64,000 nt of DNA from Megaustenia siamemsis (Eukaryota; Mollusca; Gastropoda; Stylommatophora; Ariophantidae): NCBI GenBank assembly GCA_032433765.1, contig JAVIAB010000059.1, forward strand, positions 60,601,582-60,665,581, read 5' to 3'. The notes below the pieces were generated by a model. The model made no database searches. It worked only from the letters and a program-made list of their open reading frames with translations, and was not told where the DNA came from. The stretch's first letter is position 1. Each line of letters opens with the position of its first letter. Positions 21,316 through 32,125 of this stretch are shown in pieces. A program made the translations under genes and the position numbers.

Positions 21316-21850
21316 ATGACGGATATATTACTGCAGGTATGGATGGATGGATAGATAGATATATTGCTGCATGTATGGATGGATGGATGGTTGGATATAT
21401 TGCTGCAGGTATGGATGGATCGATGGATGGATATATTTGCTGCATGTATGGATGGATGGATGGTTGGATGGATAGATAGATATATTGCTGCATGTATGGA
21501 TGGATGGATGGTTGGATATATTGCTGCAGGTATGGATAGATGGATATATTGCTGCATGTATGGATGGGTGGATGGATGGATGGATAGATATATTGCTGCA
21601 TGTATGGATGGATGGATGGTTGGATATATTGCTGCAGGTATGGATGGATCGATGAATGGATATATTGCTGCATGTATGGATGGATGGATATATTGCTGAA
21701 TGTATGTATGGATGGATGTATTGCTGGATGTATGTATGGATGGATGCATGGCAGCATTATGGATGGATGGATATATTGTCGCATGCGTGGATGGATAGAT
21801 GTATGGCTAAATGTATGTGTGGATGGATGGATTTATGGATGAAAGGATGA
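21316..21850. repeat. GGAT-rich minisatellite, part 2
   Basis: Units of atattgctgcatgtatggat plus (ggat)n. It resumes after the RH insertion and ends about 100 bp before gene A exon 2. Long ORFs on both strands are artefacts. Confidence 0.9.
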
Positions 21851-21956
21851 GATGCCCTATTGAAAAGTAATTGACAGATAATTAGATATATAGTTAATCT
21901 ACTATTTCGGATTAACTGGTGATTATTAAGATGACCCACTCTATTCTTCTATACAG

Positions 21957-22064
21957 GAATGCACCTGTCCAGGAACAGAAATCATATGCAATTATCTACA
22001 TATGAAAGTGATGCCAAAGAAACTGTTTAATGATAATCCATCCTTGAGATCAATAGACTTGGAC
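21957..22064 (+). CDS. gene A exon 2: LRRNT cap
   Basis: 108 nt, 36 codons, phase 0 at both ends: acceptor ctatacag|gaatgc, donor ttggac|gtatgt. Reads ECTCPGTEIICNYLHMKV... to SLRSIDLD. With the exon 1 cysteine this gives C22-x4-C27-x-C29-x6-C36, an LRR N-terminal cap. The last residues begin the first LRR, which continues at ENEITTIPAG in exon 3. The same 108-nt exon occurs in genes B and C. Confidence 0.85.
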
Positions 22065-22599
22065 GTATGTATTTCTATTTTTAGCAGTAAACGTAAATCT
22101 CTCCTCGTTTTTTTCTTGCTGATATAAACCTCAGGGAAAGTTGATCTAATACAATTTCTGATTATGAGAGCTTTTTTTTTTTGTGTCCATTTTTGTTAAA
22201 CACAAGGGTTCCTATGATTTGTTTAACTACGTGCGTGTCAACCACTAATTGATGAGCATTATATTTTGCTGCACTCATCTGGTGCTACTAATATTTGTTT
22301 CGGATGTTGTTTTTGTTATATTTGTCTTCTATTTTCGTTTTGTTATATTTGTCTTCTATTTTCTTTTTGTTATATTTGATGAATGATCCTAAATATTTCA
22401 ACAATTAGTCAATATTTATGGACAATTCTTAAACAAGACTTTTCTGTCTCCCATTGTTGTTATGTATCGTTTACTCTTCTTTTTCCTTGTTATAAATTAC
22501 TTATTTTTTGGGTTTGATTTATTTCATTTTTTTTTAGTTTAACAGGTCCCACTTTGCCGTGTGCTAATTCGACCCTATCGCCCAGAAACGAGTAATTGT
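22065..22599. other. gene A intron 2, 5' part
   Basis: Related to gene C intron 2 (51525-51780 and 54890-55100). It contains a small triplication of gttatatttgtcttctatttt at about 22315-22378. Nothing else recognised. Confidence 0.5.
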
Positions 22600-22925
22600 T
22601 ATGTTTACAATACTAGGAAAATGAATCACAAATAATCAACAGAAAGAAATAAAGAACAATAGACGGTCTGAAGCTGGATCGAAACCGATCTCCTCGGCTC
22701 AACGCATGGCCACGTGAACCAAACTATACAACACACATCTAACTCACGAGTGCGGGTCCGATCCTGTTTCAGGCTGGCTATTAGTCTTTTCTTTTTTCCT
22801 GTTGTTGATTATTTGTGATTTTTCCCCCCAGTGTTGTAAACATACCTCTTCCCTTGACATTAATCCCAAATCAATCACCCTCGAAGTTTTCCCTCTATAA
22901 TGTCATTCATTTATTATTATTTGTC
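22600..22925. mobile_element. old head-to-head pair of tRNA-headed SINEs
   Basis: Left half (22605-22715) is minus, right half (22745-22860) plus. B-box relatives (ctggatcgaaaccg; ggtccgatcctg) and matching outer arms (tcacaaataatcaacag; ttgttgattatttgtga) form an inverted pair. Sequence and layout resemble the array at 3343-6594. The paralogous gene C intron (about 55095-55115) passes from ...gaccctatc... to ...gatgtgttagccttaaatga without it. Confidence 0.72.
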
Positions 22926-23079
22926 TCCACAAAAACGAATGCTGTAGATGTGTTAACCTTAAATGATTAAAGTGTAAATGTGATATTCAGAAGCATTGAT
23001 TTTATTTCGTTATAGGGATGCTGTTAGGGAGGTTATGTTACTTTACGCTTTATTATGTTAAAAGTAAGTAAAGGTTCCC

Positions 23080-23150
23080 TTCACGCCTTGCTAGGCGTAT
23101 GGGGAATATGGTGTTAGTGACCATATTTTATTATAACCACGGAACATATA
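23080..23150 (-). mobile_element. SINE-A 3' scrap
   Basis: aaagtaagtaaagg...cacgcc...ggcgtatggggaatatgg...gtgaccat matches the SINE-A tail on the minus strand. Absent from the paralogous site near 55235. Confidence 0.65.
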
Positions 23151-23347
23151 TTGTTAGGATCAAGTTTAATACTTTTTTCAAAACGAGTCCATAGGCGCTC
23201 CAATATTTTCTATGCACTAAGAATCACTGAGGAGAACACTGATCCACTTGTGCGGACGCTGTTGTGCGGCCTGGGGTTAATAAAAATGTACGGACACGTT
23301 GGTGGCTATATTTCAGTACATGAATAACACAGCCAACTATAATTTGA

Positions 23348-25529
23348 GGAAAAATTGAAAAAAAAAGAAAAAATTGTATGTTAGAAGCTTTACGTGATTA
23401 GTAGACGACACAGATTCGAACGACGTTTCGGCTCAATAGGCCTTCAGCAGGAACAAACAAACAACATACACACACAGATATGTGAATAAATAAAACTAAT
23501 CCTACATAGCTAACTAGTAATGAAACATCAAAAACAAAATAATCGAAATATGTTGACTTCCCTGTGTGTTGAGGACAGTGGTCAGGCTATGAAAGGAATT
23601 TCTCACGGGTGTAGCTGTAATTTATACCCTGTGGTCAGAGGTGAAGGGTTCTAAAAATGCACGAGTGGGGGGAACGCTATCTAGGTACGTCGACTACAAA
23701 GGCACAGGCAATATCTGAAAGTATCTAAGGGCCCATAAATACATGTATACACACACACAGATGCGTGTATACATATGTACACGTGCAAGAAGACGTGCAC
23801 ATACTAATACATATCAACATACACATACATATACACACACATACATGTGTATGCATACAAGCAAGAGCACATATACATGCATGTATATGCGTGTACAATA
23901 TATACCAATACCCGTGCCTATGAACACAGACATGCATGTGCACATCCATACGGGGACAATCGTATGTGTGGAAGGGTTCACACCGGGGTCAGTGTGCCAA
24001 CTCGAAGGAGAAAGAATAGAACCGTAGAATGACAGGTACTCAAAAGGCGGAAAGAGTGAGATGTATGAGAGTGGGGTGCAATAAAAACATATGAGGGGTA
24101 AGTAGCGCAGAAAAAAGGTATATAGGAGAACACCGAAGTGCCTCAACGGGGACTAGTGGAGAAGAACTAAGAATAGCGTGGCATAGTAGATAGACTAAAG
24201 AGCCACATCATGGGTGGTAGAGAGGGCTATGCAAGAGGGAAGGAGCAGCCGAAAGGAAACTATGTGTATGAGTGTGATACATTCATGCCCCCTTGGGTCA
24301 GCGAACCATACTGGACTATGAGGCGATTTTCCAAAGTATATCGGCTGCGGTCGCCAGAGTGACAGAGGACAATACCAGTGACACGGATGTCGTCTTTGCC
24401 CTTGTGATCTGCGGAGTTGAAATGGGATGACACTGGAGTACCAGTATACTGTTGGACATCTACGAGATATACTTTGGAAAATCGCCTCATAGTCCAGTAT
24501 GGTTCGCTGACCCAACGGGGCATGAATGTATCACACTCATACACATAGTTTCCTTTCGGCGGCTCCTTCCCTCTTGCATAGCCCTCTCTACCACCCATGA
24601 TATGGCTCTTTAGTCTATCTACTATGCCACGCTATTCTTAGTTCTTCTTCACTGGTCCCCGTTGAGGCACTTCGGTGTTCTCCTATATACCTTTTTTCTG
24701 CGCTACTTACCCCTCATATGTTTTTATTGCACCCCACTCTCATACATCTCACTCTTTCCGCCTTTTGAGTACCTGTCATTCTACGGTTTTATTCTTTCTA
24801 CTTCGAGTTTGCACACTGACCCCGGTGTGAACCCTTCCACACATATGATTGTCCCCGTATGGATGTGTACATGCATGTATGTGTTCATAGGCACGGGTAT
24901 TGGTATATATATATGTATCCGCATATACATGCATGTATATGTGCTCTTGCTTGTATGCATACACATGTATGTGTGTGTATATGTATGTGTATGTTGATAT
25001 GTATTAGTATGTGCACGTCTTCTTGCACGTGTACATATGTATACACGCATCTGTGTGTGTGTATACATGTATTTATGGGCCCTTAGATACTTTCAGATAT
25101 TGCCTGTGCCTTTGTAGTCGACGTACCTAGATAGCGTTCCCCCCACTTGTGTATTTTTAGAACCCTTCACCTCTGACCACAGGGTATAAATTACAGCTAC
25201 ACCCGTGAGAAATTCCTTTCATAGCCTGACCACTGTCCACGACACACAGGGAAGTCAACATATTTTATTATTTTGTTTTTGATGTTTCATTACTAGTTAG
25301 CTATGTAGGATTAGTTTTATTTATTCACATATCTGTGTGTGTATGTTGTTTGTTTGTTCCTGCTGAAGGCCTATTAAGCCGAAACGTCGTTCGAATCTGT
25401 GTCGTCTACTAATCACGTAAAGCTTCTAACATACAATTTTTTTCTTTTTTTTTTCAATTTTTCCTCGCATTCATCTTTACTGCAGCTTCGCATTTTTATG
25501 CATTCACTTGCATTTCTTTGCCTTAACCC
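23348..25529 (-). mobile_element. Penelope-like element, 2.2-kb inverted-repeat form, 15-bp TSD
   Basis: Arms of about 1 kb (23348-24341 and 24467-25466) are near-perfect inverted copies around a 125-bp spacer; the right end has 63 bp more. Flanks are ccaactataatttga at 23333-23347 and 25530-25544. The gene C paralog (55403-55430) is an empty site. The minus strand of the centre encodes a GIY-YIG-type endonuclease fragment typical of Penelope elements, and both arms carry the gccgaaacgtcg landmark. An inverted partial dimer is a known Penelope architecture. The ORFs of 60-110 codons in the arms are artefacts of CA/TG-rich sequence. Confidence 0.85.
24263..24466 (-). pseudogene. Penelope GIY-YIG endonuclease fragment
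   Basis: Reads PVSSHFNSADHKGKDDIRV, then RYTLENRLIVQYGSLTQGGM and a short end HSYT before a stop. The SxHFN motif, the Glu in LENRLI and the NxxGxN-like end resemble the C-terminal half of Penelope endonucleases. The GIY and YIG strands are missing because the open frame upstream is only the antisense of the other arm. Confidence 0.7.
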
Positions 25530-25544
25530 CCAACTATAATTTGA

Positions 25545-25731
25545 CTAAGGCACACGTGGTGAAAGAAATCTCTCAAAGCATATTGTCAGCATTGCGAGCA
25601 GGGGCGGTTATTGGTAAAATTACATCAACCGTCTATCGCTCGCTCGCTTTGCTGAAGACGTCACACGCGTTGGGTGATTTCAGGAAAACCTTCTCAGTGC
25701 GCAGGCCTTAGTAAAACTATAGTTGGCTGTG
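25545..25731. mobile_element. remainder of a ~200-bp TIR element split by the Penelope insertion
   Basis: Right part of an element whose ends are cacagccaactat (from 23328) and atagttggctgtg (ending 25731). The intact relative is 55403-55584. The Penelope copy landed inside its left TIR. Confidence 0.55.
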
Positions 25732-25864
25732 ACGGAACCTAACTTAACAGCAACATCATCTTTTGTGTTACACTTCTTCCTACTGTCAAACTTGACAGTT
25801 CATGGTAGAGACCGCCAGAGATGGCTCATGTAATCAACAAGTTTGCAGATAATTTTTAGTGTAA

Positions 25865-25950
25865 AAGTGAAAGGTCCGTCACGTCATGTGGCATAGAGGA
25901 AATATTGTGGTCGTGTCATATTATTTTAAAGATCTTACAATTCCTTTATG
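25865..25950 (-). mobile_element. SINE-A 3' scrap shared with gene C intron
   Basis: Degenerate minus-strand SINE-A tail (gtcacgtcatgtggcatagagg). The same scrap is at 55705-55790, so it predates the A/C duplication. Confidence 0.6.
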
Positions 25951-26000
25951 TTGTTACCATTTGCAACCTCTTAAACAATAATTTTTTTTTTTATAAACAG

Positions 26001-27278
26001 GAAAATGAGATCACAACAATACCAGCAGGAAGTCTACTTGGGAACCTCTCAGGTATTTCCTTGCAGGAGAACCCAATCGAGACCATAGATGACACCGCCT
26101 TTGACGAGTCCATCTACACACTACAGTCGGTAACATTCTCAGAAGCTCGGTTCACACAAATCCCTGAAGCCGTGTTTCACTTGAAAGCTCTCAAAACTTT
26201 ACAAATCTACGAAACTAATATTCTCATTTGGAATGAAGACGGCATGAACCAGCTCGGCCCTACATTGGGAACACTTAGTCTTATCACTGTAGGGTTATCA
26301 TCATGGCCTACCTGGATGAAGTCAATGACTAATTTAACAGATTTGATTATATCTGGATGCCCCATCTCCTTCATCCCGGATGATGGTCTACAATTGATGG
26401 CAGATACATTGACCAATTTAGATCTTTCAAACACTAGTTTAACAATACTCCCAAAGTCACTGTCAAAAATGACAGTTTTAAATTCGCTATCTCTTATTGC
26501 TAACAGTATAGTTGACGTGACCTGGCTCCCACAATCAAGCAGTCTCCAAACTTTGTTTATTAACAGCAACAAAATAGCCGATGCACAAACATTGAGTAGC
26601 GTTTTAAGAAAGTGGGCAAATACACTCAATAATTTCGGTATTCAAGACAATTTACTAACATCCTTCCCGGAGTTATCGTTCTTAACAAAGATTACAACTC
26701 TAGACATAGCTTTCAACCACCTAACTGACGCTAATTCTGGCTCCTTTCCCGCTAATCTCACAGAATTAATTATGTATAACAATTTGCTCTCCTCTATTCC
26801 TAGTGTCATGAAAAACCTAAATCGTTTGTATAAGTTATTCCTCGGCTCAAACAACATACAAATACTTCAAGGATCTCATCTACCACCTTCAGTACATGTA
26901 ATAGATTTAAGTTACAACTCAATCTCACAGCTCACTCTATCCAGTTTTCCTAAGGACTCGAAATTAGCATCACTGACTTTAGACAATAACCCATTAGCTA
27001 CAATTTCTTCTGACGCATTTAGTAATCTCGTTGTTCTTAACGATTTAAGTCTTCGAAGCACTAAACTAACACGTTTACCACTAGCTGTTACTGCTCTGAC
27101 AACATTAAGGTATCTAGACGTTTCTGATTGTGCAAGTCTTGTGTGTACGTGCCTGGAGCAGGGTATGGAGCCGTGGATTAAATCTCTGGGTCCTTATGGG
27201 ATTGTGGGTAATTGTGGAATGACGAGTGTTTACGTTTTCTTTAATGAACTGAGCCCTCAATGTCCTCGTATATTGTAG
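26001..27278 (+). CDS. gene A exon 3: LRR domain and C-terminal cap
   Basis: Acceptor ttataaacag|gaaaat; 425 codons plus TAG at 27276. Joined to 14474-14548 and 21957-22064 it gives a 486-residue precursor: signal peptide (1-19), LRRNT (C22, C27, C29, C36), about 14 LRRs (roughly 60-440) and LRRCT (C443, C445, C466, C482) ending QCPRIL. No membrane anchor, so a secreted monomer or binding subunit is likely. It is closest to gene C exon 3, with many identical stretches such as NPIETIDDTAFDESIYTLQ. Ligand and role are unknown. Tandem duplication of secreted LRR proteins is common in invertebrate recognition families, but immunity is only a guess. Confidence 0.92.
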   Translation, partial: ENEITTIPAGSLLGNLSGISLQENPIETIDDTAFDESIYTLQSVTFSEARFTQIPEAVFHLKALKTLQIYETNILIWNEDGMNQLGPTLGTLSLITVGLSSWPTWMKSMTNLTDLIISGCPISFIPDDGLQLMADTLTNLDLSNTSLTILPKSLSKMTVLNSLSLIANSIVDVTWLPQSSSLQTLFINSNKIADAQTLSSVLRKWANTLNNFGIQDNLLTSFPELSFLTKITTLDIAFNHLTDANSGSFPANLTELIMYNNLLSSIPSVMKNLNRLYKLFLGSNNIQILQGSHLPPSVHVIDLSYNSISQLTLSSFPKDSKLASLTLDNNPLATISSDAFSNLVVLNDLSLRSTKLTRLPLAVTALTTLRYLDVSDCASLVCTCLEQGMEPWIKSLGPYGIVGNCGMTSVYVFFNELSPQCPRIL

Positions 27279-27602
27279 AAGTCATGCACACGTTGAGTAT
27301 CAGAGGTTGGTTATAGAATTATAATTTAAATGTCACTAGAGTCTGTGTGAATTAATTATAGATTAACTCGTTTAGTACGGAAGGTTTTTATCAAGCCAGC
27401 GGTTGAAATTTCAGAGACAAAATGTTTCATGTTATTAAACATCAATCTACATGTTTATATCCATCTAACCCCTAAAACATGATATCATCATTTTTAGATA
27501 ATTGAACAAGGAATTAATTTTCATGAATACCAAGATGTTACAAGAAATAGAAAAAAAAATATGGTTTCATGACGGTTTACCCTAATCAGAGTGACGCACT
27601 GT
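27279..27602. other. 3' flank of gene A
   Basis: The first 120 bp are related to 58201-58310 after gene C (acacgttgagta / acacattgagta). No clear AATAAA. Nothing else recognised. Confidence 0.5.
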
Positions 27603-27615
27603 GCGGCTAAACGTA

Positions 27616-27874
27616 AAAAAAAAAAAAGTGAAGTACCCCCGTCACGTCAAGTGGCGTATAGGGAATATGGTGTTAGTGGCCATAAATTTTACAGACCTTC
27701 GGCACATTATTTTTGGGGTAATGTGGTCGGTATTACACCCGTGCCGCTTTACTTTCCCAGAAAAAATCAGGTATCCATTAAAGGTTGGGTGAACCTGGAA
27801 GCCGTCGGTTGGGATCGAACCCTACCTCTTGTCCTTTGTAGTCCAGTTCACTAACCACTGAGCTATCGCGGCTC
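27616..27874 (-). mobile_element. SINE-A, minus, 13-bp TSD
   Basis: Poly-A start at 27616, head end gctatcgcggctc at 27874. Flanked by gcggctaaacgta at 27603-27615 and 27875-27887. Confidence 0.93.
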
Positions 27875-28068
27875 GCGGCTAAACGTACGTGACCGAAATT
27901 GACATGGCGCATGGTGTGTCGAAATGTATGGGAAGAGTTAAACATCGTGAGGACAAAAACTCGTATATGCATGTTTGATGTTCTGGGTGACTGATACGAT
28001 CATTTTCAGAATGCACGTTTTCAGATATTTTGTTACCCCTATAGTAGGTTACCCCATTTAAATACCAT

Positions 28069-28490
28069 GTCTGCTGGCGTAGGAGCTCGACAGTTATTTA
28101 TCATTTCTATTGTTGACTTACTGCCAAACCATTCTCTTAAACTATTTGGTATCTTTCCTCTTAAATTCCCTTTATCTCTACGTCCCTCAATTTTCCCAGT
28201 TGTTACAATATATTCCAGCTGTTCTCTTTTCCTTACATGACCAAAAATGATGATTGTTTATTCCCAATATTGGATATTGTCTTTCCTTTTGCTTTTTGGC
28301 CTTTTTCAGAGCGTTTTTTATTGCTCTTCTTAGATGTCCATAATATTGTTAACATTCTTCTGTAAAACAATATTTCTACAGACTCCAGTAATTGTCTTGT
28401 CTGTTGTCCTATTGTCCGTGATTCACATCCATATGTAAGACTGGCTCTACTTGACATTTAAGAACTCTTTTTCTTACTTCTATTGTCAAA
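28069..28490 (-). mobile_element. LINE 3' end, family R1
   Basis: Antisense R1: the complement of the ...SLREWLGRRST... region at about 28100-28150 through VLTYGCESRTIGQQTRQLLE (28370-28440). Stops and frameshifts. Confidence 0.82.
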
Positions 28491-28814
28491 TACAAGTAGG
28501 ATAGGTGAAATCCTGTTATGGTTGTTGTAAGAAATGATTATTCTCTCATTGCTGATAATAATGACAAGATTTGATGAGAAAGTGAGACAGCGCATGAAAG
28601 GAACACTCTCAATACATCGCATTAAAATGATTCTCAAAAACTCATAATTCTTGATTATTGCGTTCATTAATTTGTTGGAAAGACTTTCTCAGCCATTTGT
28701 ACGCTTAAATTAAGGAAACAGATTCAAGCCAATAATAGAACTACAGTTAAACAATACTTAATAGGCGTTTAAAAAAATAAATGATGTACTGACGTTCTAT
28801 TCACCCTTAAACGC
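28491..28814. other. unassigned AT-rich stretch
   Basis: Nothing recognised. Confidence 0.4.
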
Positions 28815-28930
28815 TATCATCATCATCAAGTACTGGATCTGCTGGCGTAGGTGAACATGTCTCTCCACAACTTTCGATTTCGACAGTTATTTATCATTTC
28901 TGTTGTTGACCTTCCGCCAAGCCATTCTTC
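28815..28930 (-). mobile_element. LINE R1, very short 3' end
   Basis: Only the (atc)n tail and the last ~100 bp of R1 (gctggcgtaggtgaacatgt ... gccattctt). Confidence 0.78.
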
Positions 28931-29277
28931 AAAAAGCAAATTAACTAAGAAAACTGCAATTGTAGAAAAAAAAAAAAGAAAAGAAAACTTAATTAAGAAA
29001 TACAATTTAAAAAACGACAAACTAACAAACGTATCATCAAAAGCTAACTAGTTAAAAACAAATTAAACAAGACAACGAAAAAGTGAATGTTCAAATAAAT
29101 TAACACGTTAATAACACAATGAAATAGTCATTAGACAGGGGTGTATATTTAAAGAACGCAAATAAACAATAAATACAAAATAAATTGCATGAGACACAAG
29201 AAAGTAAAAACGTATGGCATAAATCAAAAATCAAACAAAAAACATATTAAACTAACCAAAGATTCGAACAAACAAGT
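28931..29277. other. unassigned A-rich stretch
   Basis: Strongly A-rich; nothing recognised. Confidence 0.4.
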
Positions 29278-29810
29278 ATCATCATCATCAAGTCCCGGGC
29301 CTGCTGGAGTAGGTGATCATGTCTCTCCACAACTTTCGATCACGACAATTATTTATCATTTCTGTTGTTGACCTTCTGCCAAACCATGCACTTAAGCTGT
29401 CTGGTATTTTTTCTCTTTGCTTTCCTCTATCTCTTCGTCCCTCAATTTTCCCAGTTGTTACAATATATTCCAGTTGTTCTCTTCTCATTACATGGCCAAA
29501 AAATGATGATTGTTTCTTCCTAACATTGGAAATTAGCTCTCTTTTTGCTTTGTCCTTTTTCAGAACGTATTCCTTACTCTTCTTGTCTATCCATGTTATT
29601 CTCAACATTCTTCTGTAAAACCACATTTCTACAGACTCCAGTGATTTTCTTGCATCGTGTCATATTGCCCATGATTCACATAAGACTGACTCTACATAAC
29701 ATTTAAGAACTCTTTTTCTTGTTTCGATTGTCAAAAATGGATTGCATAGTGTCGTCCTCAATTTTTTAAAAAAGTTGCTTTTGCCTGAGCAAATCTGCAT
29801 CTCACCTCTT
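29278..29810 (-). mobile_element. LINE 3' end, family R1
   Basis: One of the longer R1 copies: tail (atc)n, then on the minus strand RREQLEYIVTTGKIEGRR, FYRRMLRITWIDKKSKE and, with breaks, KRVLKCYVESVL. Extends to the aaaagcaactttt region shared with 48800. Confidence 0.85.
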
Positions 29811-30177
29811 TTGCCAAACAAGTATACAAGCACGAAAGACCAACACACTTAAAAATACTACATCATTAAATGTTAGTTCAGATTATCTCTTCAAACGTAA
29901 TAATGACCTGTTCCTGATTAATGATCAGATCTGACATGAATGATACAAACACTGTTAACATTTCAACTCAAGTATTATAGAACAAAAACATAAAAACAGA
30001 ACATGAACATGTGTTGGACTTGGCAATGGGCGTCCTTATCAGAACGCAGCAGTCACGAGACAAAACCAGGACTGGTAACAGCAATAGGTTCGTCAATATT
30101 TTTACTTTTTAAACATTTATAAAACACTACTACTTTATAACTTGGTTTACTTAGATGTTTGTATTAATTCACTCTGT

Positions 30178-30182
<5 letters not shown>
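29811..30182. other. unassigned AT-rich stretch
   Basis: Nothing recognised. Confidence 0.4.
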
Positions 30183-30231
<49 letters not shown>

Positions 30232-30321
30232 ACAAGCTCTCTTATACTATTACGTTAACTTCAATCCTTTCATTTCAGCAGCTATTTTTTTATCTCTCAC
30301 TCTCTATCTTTTTCTCACTCA

Positions 30322-30376
<55 letters not shown>
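30183..30376. repeat. two (CT)n microsatellites
   Basis: About 30183-30228 and 30325-30375, separated by ~95 bp. Confidence 0.95.
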
Positions 30377-30379
<3 letters not shown>

Positions 30380-30765
30380 TTCTCATTTATTTCATAAACA
30401 ATTGACATTTAATTATAATGACTCAAGATCGGTTTAGCTTATTGCTCTTATCCTCTATTAGTTTACAAAATTACTGTTGGTATGTCCCTCAGATCTGTAA
30501 ATGCTATCTCACACTGCAAATATTATCTATATGTGTGTTCTGCTCTTAAGATATTACTATCTACTTTAGGCATTTTTATATTTACAACACGATGATTCCA
30601 AATTCCTTGGGAAAATACTTCATCAGCAAAAGGAACTAGGAAAATTAAGCGTCAGATTGTAGCTTGTGGAGAACAAAAATTCCAGGATGAGATTATGTCA
30701 AAATGAGAAAACAAAAAGGCGTGAGAGAGAGAGAGAGAAGATGCGGCCAGAAATAGAAATTGAAT
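30377..30765. other. unassigned AT-rich stretch
   Basis: Contains (ga)n at 30722-30740; nothing else recognised. Confidence 0.4.
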
Positions 30766-31425
30766 CTATTTCATTCTGTATGATTGTGAAACACGGAGAA
30801 CAACATAAATGACAATCGTGAAAATACATACTTGCATTAATGGATTCTTACGAAGAATAAAAGTTTGTAAATGGCAGGACAAAATCATTAAGATAGTAAT
30901 ATGGAAATGTACCAGTCAAATGGGAGCCGCGATAGCTCAGTGGTTAGTGAACTGGACTACAAAGGACAAGAGGGGACGGTTCGATCCCAACCGACGGCTT
31001 CGGTTCACCCAGCCTTTAATGAGTACCGGATTTTTTTCTGGGAAAGTAAAGCGGCATGGGCGTAATACCGACCACATTACCCAAAAAGCATGTGCGGAGG
31101 GTCTGTAAAATTATGGTCACTAACATCAGATTCCCTATACGTCACTTGGCGTGACAGGGGTACTTCACTTTTTTTTTGTTTTTTTGTACCAGTCAAATAC
31201 CAGTGGATAAAGAGATACATCGAAGACGAGGGCGCTGGATAGGACACACCCTGCGGAAGGCAACTGAGAGTATTACACAACAGGCTTTTTTTGGAATCCC
31301 CTGGGAAAAAGACAAAGAGGAAGACCAAGGAATTCTTGGAGAAGGCAGATAGAAGCAGAGATGAAGATGATGGGGAAGACATGGAACGATTTTAAAAGAA
31401 TGACAAGAAACAGAACACGTCACAT
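30766..31425 (+). mobile_element. LINE 3' end, family R2, split by a SINE
   Basis: 5' part (30766-30921) decodes INGFLRRIKVCKWQDKI; 3' part (31186-31425) decodes RRRGRWIGHTLRKA (shifted), TQQAFFGIP-like and a GRPRNSWRR-like basic segment. The two join smoothly at gtaccagtcaaat once the SINE is removed. Confidence 0.83.
30922..31185 (+). mobile_element. SINE-A nested in LINE R2, 13-bp TSD
   Basis: Head gggagccgcgatagctcagt at 30922, T-rich tail to 31185. gtaccagtcaaat at 30909-30921 and 31186-31198. Confidence 0.94.
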
Positions 31426-31494
31426 TTATTTGAGTGCCGTCATTTTTCATAACAACCAAGTAAATATATATTTACCATCTTTGATTTTCAGCAG

Positions 31495-31705
31495 AAAATA
31501 ATGTGCCCATATGTAAGTAATGTGTACATGTGCAAGTAATGTGTACATGTGTAATTATTGTGTACATGTGCAGATGTATATAAGTAATATGTACATGTGT
31601 ATGCCATGTGCACACGTCTAAGCGATGTATACACGTGCAGGTGTACGTGTTTATGTAATGTGTACATGTGTAACAATTGTGTACATATGTAAGTATTGTG
31701 TACAA
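31495..31705. repeat. ~19-20-bp minisatellite upstream of gene B
   Basis: Irregular copies of gtaatgtgtacatgtgcaa, about 10, ending ~60 bp before the gene B ATG. It might affect the promoter; nothing in the sequence proves that. Confidence 0.8.
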
Positions 31706-31762
31706 AATTACTCTTTGTTTTTACACGATTCTTGATTCTTTTAGATTGACTCTACCAGTAAA

Positions 31763-31837
31763 ATGATTGACAGTATTATCCTGACACTGCTTGGACTACT
31801 GGTCATTTCTGTGCTGTGTGCTAGTTGTCCGTACAAG
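31763..31837 (+). CDS. gene B exon 1: signal peptide
   Basis: 25 codons: MIDSIILTLLGLLVISVLCA then SCPYK, donor aag|gtaaaa, phase 0. Same length and CPYK ending as gene A, but the hydrophobic core differs. Intron 1 (31838-33856) holds an R3 and an R1 LINE end and a GGAT minisatellite. Confidence 0.86.
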
Positions 31838-31879
31838 GTAAAATATTATAGACGTTTCATGATTTCTTACAACTTAAAT

Positions 31880-32125
31880 TTCTCTAATCTTCTTATCGTT
31901 TCCCTCCACATTTTCATTTCAGAGTCGAGGGGAGATGCACTTTGCATGTCTATTTTTTCCCTTTTATTGGGTTCTACTGCTGTTATATTTCTCAGCGTAT
32001 CTGTTATTCCATCAATTAATCATTTCCGTTGTCGTCCCTTGGATCTGATGTTCTCAAAGCGTTATTGATGGTTCGGCATGTTGTATTATTATCGTTTTGT
32101 CTTATTGAGCCAAACTATTGTATTT
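31880..32125 (-). mobile_element. LINE 3' end, family R3
   Basis: Antisense R3: the region around gttattccatcaattaatc corresponds to ..W/LIDGIT.. and ttctcaaagcgtt to the NKRCE-like region. Decayed. Confidence 0.65.

Noticed and set aside
23725..25086. Mirrored ORFs of 60-110 codons in the 24-kb palindrome
   Set aside because: CA/TG-rich low-complexity sequence in inverted arms; only the short central endonuclease-like frame has family support.
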